DNA of 64,000 bases. It comes from Sipunculus nudus (taxonomy: Eukaryota; Annelida; Sipuncula; Golfingiida; Sipunculidae). Made by a program: the position numbers and the translations under genes. Every line of letters begins with the position of its first letter. Within the stretch, counting starts at the first letter, position 1. Where the stretch lies: assembly GCA_026874595.1 (NCBI GenBank), contig CM049308.1, positions 22,171,867-22,235,866 on the forward strand, given 5' to 3'. The notes beneath the pieces are model-generated. The model did not search any database, had not been told where the DNA came from, and saw nothing but the letters and a program-made list of their open reading frames with translations. Below, piece after piece: positions 61,821-64,000 of the stretch.

Positions 61821-63885
61821 CGGGAGAGAGGGAAGTGATACAGTGATGCCAGGGTTATCCAAGAAGTGTATAGAGTTGTAATGTGCTAATTATAGGTGTG
61901 TAAATAAAGGTTTAATCATATTATGTTATAGATATAGACAGTGTATTTTGGACAAAGTATATAAGAGTCTGCTTCTTTTTATGATGTCTAGAAAGTTACT
62001 ACCTCTGTGCATAGATATAAGTATTGTATTTTTATTGTGCAGGCCTTTACTGCAAAACAGAAGAAATTGTTGATGACTTGGAAACAGTCAGTGGCTCGCA
62101 TCTGGCACCCACAGGCCCAGCGGCATCCGGTCGACAAGCAGCGTAAAAAGTAAGTCTGTCACTCCTGGTAGGGGGAGCCAGGGATCAGGTTACTATATAT
62201 TGTCCTGGACCATTGAAGTCTAGTCTCCTGGGACAGGAAGTGAGTCATGAAGTGTGTAGCAGTTTTATTTTTTCCTGAATTTTTTCACCTGTCTTTTATG
62301 ATGGTTGGTGTAATGCAAGTGTGGGGTCACAAAGGAAAATGGGATCTTTGTGAGAGTGCATTCACTTATACCTGATAATGGGTTTGTGAGCATCACTGAC
62401 TGCTGACTATGCAGAATATTGCATATTTCCTGTGATGATAGGGCAACAGAATTTACTTTTATATCATGTTCATTGTTGGCTGATGAGAGCATGGTATCAC
62501 TCACGTTTTGTGTATTGCCATTGTTTAATATAAAAATGATGATTCAAAGTGTAAAAACTTACATTGTATACATCTTTATAATTGGCTGAATAAGTGTGAC
62601 TGAATGAAAAAAAAATGTATGTCATGCTTAAATTTAGGATGCTGTATGGATAGCGCATCAGGTGCTTCAAAACAGTGAAGACACACAGTGCAGAAAATTT
62701 ATCGAGCTGATTTTCACATCATATATAATTCATTCACAAATTTAAAATTTACCTAAGAAATTTGTTGCACTACTATAGCAGTTCACAGGGCCTGCAAAAA
62801 GAGCAAGAACTTCTTCCTCTAGAAGAAGTTATTAACACTGCTGAATACCACTGGTCCTTATTTTACAGATCTTTAGATAATTATAGACTTTAATATATAA
62901 TTGCATTATTATATGTCATTATAGCAGTTGGGGCCCGGCTTTCCCTCTGAACCTGCAAAAGCCTCACATTGGGCCAGGACGACCCCTACGAGGGTTAGGG
63001 AACAAATCTGGTGGCGTTCAGTGGACGTTCAACAAGCGACCTTTGACCTCAGTCAGCAGCGGGAGCAACATCCCTCTGTATCATAACACAGCTGTGGCGC
63101 CACCTTTCATCAGCAAGCCAGCATTACTAGAGGTATGTGTTAAAAAGTTAACCAAGCCCGCTGCACAGATCATCAGGAAATTCTGAAGGCTGAATGATAA
63201 CATACCATTCATATCACTTGATTACCATTGCCCTGTTACAGTAAATATTGCCACCAACAGGCCATGGGCAATTCCAATATTAACAGAAGAATAATAAAAG
63301 TGAGTTTGTGTGATTTCCCAGCTGTTCTGTAATTTATTAGTTCTCTCTGTTTGAAAACTTTTACCATCCAGTAATTAGTGAATAAAATTCAGAAACAATA
63401 TCATATTGGAATTCTCTGGAGTTATCCGTAAAGCAAATTCTACATTGAATATTCATGTGCTTAAGAATTGTTCAATTCCAAGAATATTAATAGAGTAAGG
63501 TAAAAATACTTTGCCATGCATGTGTCAGAAACTGTTTGAAAAAAATATATTGTTATGTATCTACCAGAAAATATTTGGAAACAATGTGAAAATTTGCCCC
63601 GGGGATCAATATTGCTTGCATATCATATATTAAGGGAGCCTTGCTAACAAACTTTGGTCACAAGTTATTTAAACAGTAAAAGTTAGTAAAAATGACAATC
63701 CTGGTTACATAACATCTTTGACCATGATAAAATATTATTGAATGCACTGTTCTCCAGTAATCCAGTATTACATTGTGTTAATTTGTTTCTCTTGTATTTG
63801 CAGGTGAAACCTCCTGTCCATAGGACCCACTCAGCACCTATACCAACCCCGCAGTTCACTGGGACAAACATCTCTCCTCGGCCCG
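6166..63885 (+). CDS. SAMD4: Smaug / SAMD4 homologue, spliced CDS (10 exons seen, 3' incomplete)
   Basis: The product is a Smaug-family post-transcriptional repressor. In the family, the SAM domain binds CNGG-loop hairpins (Smaug recognition elements) in mRNAs and recruits deadenylation (CCR4-NOT) and translational repression in cytoplasmic granules. The spliced reading frame is 6166-6385, 43178-43837, 45775-46011, 57689-57798, 58579-58665, 59263-59455, 61202-61290, 62043-62149, 62925-63132 and 63804-63885. All junctions are GT-AG and phase-compatible, giving 664 codons plus 1 nt. Domains in order are SSR1 (about residues 10-70), SSR2 (about 86-160), a Ser-rich disordered linker (about 160-370), SAM (about 374-438), a PHAT-like helical region (about 439-560) and a C-terminal tail with an RTHSxP motif. 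Vertebrate SAMD4A has about 718 residues, so perhaps 40-70 residues and the stop codon lie downstream. Family assignment is near certain from extended similarity in every exon. Exon boundaries are inferred from sequence only. Confidence 0.95.
6386..8187. other. Intron 1, proximal part
   Basis: Intronic sequence after the exon-1 donor. Apart from the SINE-like unit I see no gene. The 6454-6789 frame has no recognisable domain and ordinary intronic composition. Confidence 0.6.
6840..7140 (+). mobile_element. tRNA-derived SINE-like unit
   Basis: A tRNA-like A-box stretch (TAGTTAGGGCATTC, from 6848) is followed about 40 bp later by a B-box-like GGGTCCGAGATC (6895-6906), the spacing expected of an internal Pol III promoter. 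The downstream body is GC-richer than the surrounding intron. No clear poly-A or target duplication was found, so the ends are approximate. Confidence 0.4.
8188..8786 (-). mobile_element. Reverse copy of the CAGTAAAACCTC element, split by an insertion
   Basis: The sequence at 8188-8260 and at about 8686-8786 is the reverse complement of successive parts of the element at 35479-35648. Examples are AACAACCACCTCAAAAC, ATATAAGACCTCACTT and CCGTAATAT. About 415 bp of unrelated repeat (roughly 8268-8685) interrupts it, so it is a nested insertion into an older element. Confidence 0.55.
8276..8460. repeat. Dispersed repeat copy A (GACATTGATTTGGGTTTGTC family)
   Basis: Shares long colinear stretches with 9990-10170: GACATTGATTTGGGTTTGTC, then a variable part, then ATTATCCAAT, CATTCAAATTTGG and AGTGATTGCTCT. 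Part of the insertion that splits the element at 8188-8786. Just downstream, 8515-8612 contains a diverged direct duplication of about 50 bp (ATGACATGTG...CTTCAGGGG). Confidence 0.7.
9990..10170. repeat. Dispersed repeat copy B (GACATTGATTTGGGTTTGTC family)
   Basis: Same family and orientation as 8276-8460, with the same order of conserved blocks. Non-coding. Confidence 0.7.
10827..12290. mobile_element. 1.46-kb element with perfect 16-bp TIRs and GGTACA arrays
   Basis: GGTTGGGGCCAGGTAC (10827-10842) is the exact reverse complement of GTACCTGGCCCCAACC (12275-12290). Inside each end are arrays of AGGTAC/AGGTACAGGTAC units (about 10841-10945 and 12118-12275). The interior holds a diverged direct duplication (about 11628-11797 versus 11954-12113, sharing CTTCCTGT, AGAGGCTGGAGGT and GCAGGG). 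Small frames rich in Arg-Tyr or Val-Pro here merely translate the arrays. No transposase is seen, so it is probably a non-autonomous DNA element. Target duplications are not obvious. Confidence 0.65.
12291..18430. other. Intron 1 segment without supported genes
   Basis: AT-rich intronic DNA with a G12 run at 12916-12927. The short minus-strand frames at 16364-16736 and 16803-17003 show no recognisable domain. A somewhat GC-richer patch at 13,975-14,160 contains TGACGTAA and could be conserved non-coding DNA, but that is untested. Confidence 0.5.
18451..18870. repeat. Dispersed AATCGATT-rich repeat, copy 1
   Basis: Colinear with 20500-20719: CCTGTGAAT, AATTTCAGAC.TTTTAAA, GATTACAAT.TAATT, GCAATTCAGT and a terminal CAATG.ATTGTTA.ACCCCT. 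This copy carries extra sequence in the middle. Non-coding. Confidence 0.6.
20304..20339. repeat. Perfect 12-bp inverted repeat (hairpin)
   Basis: TGGGGTCCAGCA (20304-20315) and TGCTGGACCCCA (20328-20339) are exact reverse complements separated by 12 nt. GC-rich arms in AT-rich DNA. Possibly the end of a decayed element. Confidence 0.75.
20500..20719. repeat. Dispersed AATCGATT-rich repeat, copy 2
   Basis: Shorter relative of 18451-18870 in the same orientation, ending in the same CAATG.ATTGTTA.ACCCCT block. The T-rich reading frames at 20686-20893 that begin inside it are compositional. Confidence 0.6.
21249..21268. repeat. C20 homopolymer
   Basis: An uninterrupted run of 20 C (G on the other strand), one of more than ten long G/C runs in the window. 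Confidence 0.97.
22241..22370. repeat. Dispersed GATCCAGATCACCCCCAAAA repeat, copy 1
   Basis: Shares GATCCAGATCACC-CCCAAAATTTA, CCTGAAAATTTC.TCAAAATC and TGTTAATAAC-like wording with 54571-54700. A non-coding dispersed repeat. Confidence 0.65.
22371..26404. other. Intron 1 segment without supported genes
   Basis: Small frames at 22955-23343 and 25507-26055 show no known domain. Sequences around 24800-24850 and 25150-25215 share GTGCACAGGTGCACC-like wording and may be remnants of one repeat. Nothing else supported. Confidence 0.4.
26405..27310. mobile_element. Hairpin-headed element with about 280-bp tandem repeats
   Basis: A near-perfect hairpin (GTATCCGCCAAAAC / GTTTTGCGGATAC, 26405-26434) and a (CGG)n tract lead into three tandem units starting near 26637, 26916 and 27196 (period 279-280 bp). 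The last unit is truncated near 27305. Each unit contains ATCTCGGGAACCGTTTGAC-type wording and the palindrome GGTGGCGCCACC, which occurs twice per full unit. Open frames at 26603-26791 and 26813-27070 are the same peptide repeated because of the tandem DNA and are not genes. The architecture resembles molluscan tandem-cored non-autonomous elements. Confidence 0.7.
27311..30060. other. Intron 1 segment without supported genes
   Basis: AT-rich intronic sequence with short A/T-only palindromes near 29010-29050. No gene, RNA gene or clear element recognised. Confidence 0.5.
30068..30590. mobile_element. Tandem-cored element, about 146-bp units, with 3' hairpin
   Basis: After a C-run (30070-30083), three diverged units follow at about 146-bp spacing, marked by ATTGTTCCTAC near 30206, 30353 and 30498. 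Each of the first two carries GTGACCTTGAC followed by CTTCAAGGTCAAATC. The block ends in a perfect hairpin, AGCTTCTGC-CTT-GCAGAAGCT (30570-30590). The overlapping opposite-strand frames (30051-30384) are translations of this repeat. It is related in wording to the 37.6-kb element. Confidence 0.6.
30591..35478. other. Intron 1 segment without supported genes
   Basis: Contains a G17 run (32684-32700) and a T-run near 33946. A CpG-richer patch at 31020-31100 has a TGACTCA (AP-1/MARE-like, 31073-31079) and an inverted CCAAT (ATTGG). A TAAT-rich inverted repeat lies near 34158-34187. No coding sequence supported. Confidence 0.4.
35479..35648 (+). mobile_element. Short TIR element CAGTAAAACCTC...GAGGTTATGCTG
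   Basis: The left end CAGTAAAACCTC and the right end GAGGTTATGCTG are imperfect inverted repeats bounding 170 bp rich in GTGGTCA/GAGGTGG. A reverse-orientation, interrupted copy is at 8188-8786, and a decayed relative may lie at 57285-57390. Non-autonomous. Confidence 0.6.
36790..37575. repeat. Highly diverged TTGACCT-containing repeats
   Basis: TTTGACC/CTTGACC motifs recur irregularly (near 36810, 37066, 37165, 37259-37275, 37370, 37487 and 37500) in similar AT-rich contexts, suggesting a decayed tandem array. It ends in a perfect 9-bp inverted repeat, TATCACCTT-GT-AAGGTGATA (37532-37551). Confidence 0.4.
37576..38608. mobile_element. TIR element with three 302-bp tandem units
   Basis: Bounded by AAGCCCTCAGCC (37576-37587) and its exact reverse complement GGCTGAGGGCTT (38597-38608). 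The left end folds into a hairpin with GGCTGATGGGCT. A GTCC-rich segment (about 37620-37675) precedes three tandem units marked by GTGAGCGGGATATCT near 37688, 37990 and 38292 (period 302 bp). The third is truncated. Units carry GTGACCTTGACCT and, in the first, GGTGGCGCCACC. Non-coding, and similar in plan to the 26.4-kb and 30.1-kb elements. Confidence 0.75.
38609..43177. other. Intron 1, distal part up to exon 2
   Basis: No supported gene. A 106-codon minus-strand frame (40329-40649) has no domain I recognise and passes through a G-run, so I do not call it. A polypyrimidine tract precedes the exon-2 acceptor. Confidence 0.5.
43178..43837 (+). CDS. SAMD4: Smaug coding exon 2: SSR2 and disordered Ser/Asn-rich linker
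   Basis: Encodes residues 74-293 plus one base, after a TTTTGCAG acceptor. The first part (about 86-160) is the highly conserved SSR2. It includes [20 protein letters not shown], then [20 protein letters not shown] and [20 protein letters not shown]. From about residue 160 it becomes low-complexity, with a run of five Ser near 43489-43503 and Asn/Gly-rich stretches, consistent with a disordered linker. A VKMEP segment at residues 245-249 fits the psi-K-x-E SUMO consensus, which is inference only. The donor is CAAG|GTAAG at 43838, phase 1. The open frame running on to 44007 enters a dispersed repeat and is not coding. Confidence 0.95.
43838..45774. other. Intron 2
   Basis: 1.9 kb holding the dispersed repeat near the donor, a weak tRNA-like stretch near 44030-44060 (AACCTAGTGGTTAAACAG, without a clear B box), a C-run at 44743-44759, and otherwise AT-rich sequence. 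The 44829-45122 frame is unremarkable. Confidence 0.6.
43858..43912 (+). repeat. Dispersed CTCAGAGAGYGCAGAMCTCC repeat in intron 2
   Basis: The wording ACTCAGAGAGCGCAGAACTC then CGCCAAGGCAGCTCATTACC matches 54359-54405 closely. The GGCAGCTCATTACCCCC part occurs again at 54503-54520. It begins 20 bp after the exon-2 donor, which explains why the exon reading frame runs on into intron. Confidence 0.75.
45775..46011 (+). CDS. SAMD4: Smaug coding exon 3: linker with conserved SP motifs
   Basis: Encodes residues 294-372 plus one base, entered from ATAG at 45771-45774 in phase 1. Conserved islands are SSSVTPP (304-310, like the RSVSLTPP of SAMD4A), [16 protein letters not shown] (332-347) and [13 protein letters not shown] (360-372). 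The last of these leads directly into the SAM exon, as in vertebrates. Proline-directed Ser sites and Ser clusters suggest phospho-regulation, which is inferred. The donor AAAG|GTAAG is at 46012. The end of this exon and its donor recur twice, degraded, in the next 350 bp. Confidence 0.93.
45951..46340 (+). repeat. Tandem triplication of exon-3 3' end plus donor (two pseudo-exon copies)
   Basis: The last 61 bases of exon 3 and the start of intron 3 (from GAAGAAGGGC, 45951) recur at 46087 and at 46212. Offsets are 136 and 125 bp. Copy 2 keeps AACCACAGCCAAGAAACACA but has lost one A in the GGAAAATAG stretch, shifting the frame to a TGA, and its donor reads GGGCAAG instead of GGTAAG. Copy 3 is more diverged and has no donor. 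It represents a partial exon duplication decaying in the intron. Confidence 0.88.
46341..47970. other. Intron 3, proximal part
   Basis: No supported gene. Small frames at 46466-46762, 46976-47158 and 47270-47521 lack recognisable features. Confidence 0.5.
47971..48440. repeat. 235-bp tandem duplication, about 97% identical
   Basis: Unit 1 (47971-48205) and unit 2 (48206-48440) both begin GTTGATTCAAGATCAAATTC and end GAGTATC.GTATTA. By eye about 7-8 differences separate them. The identical peptide frames at 47938-48138 and 48104-48373 arise from this duplication. Nothing suggests coding. Confidence 0.92.
48441..54358. other. Intron 3, middle part
   Basis: AT-rich intron. Around 49430-49720 two diverged stretches share ATACAGATTAAGATT-like and TCTGATAAACT wording, suggesting an old duplication. 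Otherwise no gene or element is supported. Confidence 0.45.
54359..54700 (+). mobile_element. Composite dispersed repeat (CTCAGAGAGTGCAGACCTCC ... GATCCAGATCACC)
   Basis: This copy joins the block seen at 43858-43912 with the block seen at 22241-22370, linked by a second GGCAGCTCATTACCCCC and an 18-C run (54516-54533). The repeated junction suggests one element family with internal duplication, or one copy nested in another. GATGGTGATCTGGATCACC at 54575-54600 is partly palindromic. Non-coding. Confidence 0.6.
55055..55320. repeat. Diverged tandem repeat, about 90-bp units
   Basis: Three stretches share CCTTTAAAAAT-like then CTTTGGAA.TAATGAAT wording near 55063, 55149 and 55243. Decayed and AT-rich. 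Confidence 0.45.
56293..56465. mobile_element. Short TIR element, CAGGGGCGGAT-type (copy 2), with G- and C-runs
   Basis: The left end CAGAAGCAGATCCGGAGG and the right end TCCTGGATCCGCCCCTG are imperfect inverted repeats. A G-run follows the left end and a C-run (56425-56439) precedes the right end, so the runs themselves are part of the inverted structure. Same family as 696-907. Confidence 0.65.
57393..57410. repeat. G18 homopolymer
   Basis: Uninterrupted run of 18 G about 280 bp upstream of the SAM exon. It may belong to a decayed relative of the 35479-35648 element (GTGGTCA and GGTGGTT wording just upstream). Confidence 0.95.
57689..57798 (+). CDS. SAMD4: Smaug coding exon 4: first half of SAM domain
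   Basis: Encodes the completion of codon 373 (Asp) to residue 409. It opens with [18 protein letters not shown], the signature start of the Smaug SAM domain, and continues through the EYDEMMEL helix. The acceptor is TTTCTTACAG (ends 57688). The donor is CCAAG|GTAAG at 57799 in phase 0. The frame reading on to 57891 contains no family similarity and is intron. Confidence 0.95.
58434..58460. repeat. (TC)n microsatellite in intron 4
   Basis: About 13 TC dinucleotides followed by further pyrimidine-rich sequence, 120 bp upstream of the exon-5 acceptor. The rest of intron 4 (57799-58578) shows nothing notable. Confidence 0.95.
58579..58665 (+). CDS. SAMD4: Smaug coding exon 5: second half of SAM domain (RNA-contact helix)
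   Basis: An 87-nt, 29-codon phase-0 exon encoding residues 410-438, beginning [20 protein letters not shown]. The basic TKGARHK segment is the conserved part of the Smaug/Vts1-type SAM domain that contacts the hairpin loop, and all the basic positions I recognise are present. It is too short to stand out as an open frame on its own. It is recognised by similarity and by flanking TTTACAG and AAG|GTAATA splice sites. Confidence 0.94.
59263..59455 (+). CDS. SAMD4: Smaug coding exon 6: start of PHAT-like region
   Basis: Encodes residues 439-502 plus one base. The sequence starts [20 protein letters not shown] and ends [14 protein letters not shown], matching SAMD4A (QELQQIIITPIK and GDIPSQFTRVMGKV). 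The middle is shorter than the Pro/Ala-rich insert of human SAMD4A. The acceptor is ATCATCAG at 59255-59262. The donor is AAAG|GTAAG at 59456, phase 1. The intron turns into a 28-bp minisatellite at position +6. Confidence 0.94.
59461..60076 (+). repeat. 28-bp minisatellite, about 22 copies, starting at the exon-6 donor
   Basis: The unit is GTTGTATACATTAAAATAAC followed by AAGAATAG. The first copy begins at intron position +6, immediately after GTAAG. I count about 22 copies with GTTG and GTGG sub-variants interspersed (GTGG in units 4, 11-14 and 19). Nearly every unit boundary reads TAG|GTTGTA or TAG|GTGGTA, resembling a weak donor. Confidence 0.95.
60077..61201. other. Intron 6, distal part
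   Basis: AT-rich intron between the minisatellite and exon 7. Repeated ATCATGA/TATCAT wording near 61065-61125. No gene. Confidence 0.5.
61202..61290 (+). CDS. SAMD4: Smaug coding exon 7: PHAT-like helices
   Basis: Encodes the completion of codon 503 (Val) to residue 532: [20 protein letters not shown] then [10 protein letters not shown]. This is nearly colinear with [20 protein letters not shown] in vertebrate SAMD4A. The acceptor is CTTGCAG (ends 61201) and the donor GAG|GTAAG is at 61291, phase 0. The open frame that continues to 61362 is intronic. Confidence 0.95.
61783..61818. repeat. (TG)18 microsatellite in intron 7
   Basis: Pure TG dinucleotides, potentially Z-DNA forming, followed by a GAGAG tract. 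Intron 7 (61291-62042) otherwise unremarkable. Confidence 0.97.
62043..62149 (+). CDS. SAMD4: Smaug coding exon 8: last PHAT-like helix and basic tail
   Basis: Encodes residues 533-567 plus two bases: [20 protein letters not shown] followed by [15 protein letters not shown]. The first half matches AFTETQKKRLLSWKQQV of SAMD4A. The rest is a basic, less conserved stretch. The acceptor is TTGTGCAG (ends 62042). The donor is AAA|GTAAG at 62150, phase 2. It is short and invisible as a long ORF, so it rests on similarity and splice-site phase. Confidence 0.92.
62150..62921. other. Intron 8
   Basis: AT-rich intron ending in the tandem NAGNAG acceptor. Contains the short inverted repeat CTTCTTCCTCTAGAAGAAG (about 62811-62829). 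No gene. Confidence 0.5.
62925..63132 (+). CDS. SAMD4: Smaug coding exon 9: Gly/Pro-rich C-terminal region
   Basis: Encodes residues 568-637. The start reads (N)[20 protein letters not shown] and the middle includes [19 protein letters not shown], ending [11 protein letters not shown]. It corresponds to the region after QKGWAFGS in SAMD4A. The acceptor is a tandem NAGNAG (TAGCAG, 62922-62927). Use of the first AG starts the exon at 62925 and adds one Ser (residue 569), whereas the second starts at 62928. Both stay in frame with the phase-2 donor upstream. The donor GAG|GTATGT is at 63133. Confidence 0.88.
63133..63803. other. Intron 9
   Basis: AT-rich intronic DNA ending in a pyrimidine tract and TTTGCAG. 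Nothing else supported. Intron 10 begins at 63886 and runs off the window. Confidence 0.5.
63804..63885 (+). CDS. SAMD4: Smaug coding exon 10: RTHSxP segment
   Basis: Encodes residues 638-664 plus one base: [18 protein letters not shown] then TGTNISPRP. It aligns with SVQRTHSLPVHSSP near the C-terminus of SAMD4A. RTHSAP (644-649) fits the R-x-x-S-x-P pattern of mode-1 14-3-3 sites. The acceptor is TTTGCAG (ends 63803) and the donor CCCG|GTAAG is at 63886, phase 1. The frame remains open, so at least one more coding exon lies beyond 64000. Confidence 0.9.
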
Positions 63886-64000
63886 GTAAGTTATTCAAAA
63901 GTGATCACTAACATATTTATTTCTAATTTATTGTTTCCATCTTACCTTGCAAGAATATTCATTGAAATGAAAAATTTAAAGTGAAGAACATAACTACTTT

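Overview
The window looks like a piece of an animal nuclear genome. It is AT-rich, with long introns and many short non-autonomous repeats, simple-sequence tracts and G/C homopolymer runs. The one gene I can support is on the + strand: the Smaug / SAMD4 orthologue, an SRE-hairpin-binding translational repressor. The protein is clearly metazoan and equally recognisable against vertebrate SAMD4A/B and insect Smaug. Together with the repeat landscape this suggests a lophotrochozoan, most likely a mollusc such as a bivalve, but that placement is inference.

Layout: (1) 1-6025 is upstream or 5' non-coding sequence. It holds (TA)n tracts, a short terminal-inverted-repeat (TIR) element, a CpG-dense candidate promoter near 1.1-1.4 kb with a perfect CRE, and a TA-flanked mariner-type MITE. 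(2) 6026-6385 is the first coding exon (ATG at 6166, in-frame stop upstream at 6130). (3) 6386-43177 is a 36.8-kb first coding intron filled with dispersed and tandem repeats: a SINE-like unit, a 1.46-kb element with 16-bp perfect TIRs, and three tandem-repeat-cored elements with units of about 280, 146 and 302 bp. (4) 43178-63885 carries nine more coding exons: SSR2 and a disordered linker, the linker with conserved SP motifs, the SAM domain split over two exons, the PHAT-like region over three exons, and a C-terminal RTHSxP segment. The reading frame is continuous across all ten exons (664 codons plus 1 nt). No stop codon is reached, so the last exon or exons lie beyond the window.

Most short open frames elsewhere are explained by repeats or are too short and featureless to call. 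The observations most worth a second look are a decaying triplication of the exon-3 3' end with its splice donor, a 22-copy 28-bp minisatellite beginning at intron position +6 of exon 6, an in-frame NAGNAG acceptor at exon 9, and several TIR or hairpin-bounded elements with tandem cores. I found no CRISPR array, operon or viral gene. I did not find evidence of a wholly new biological system.
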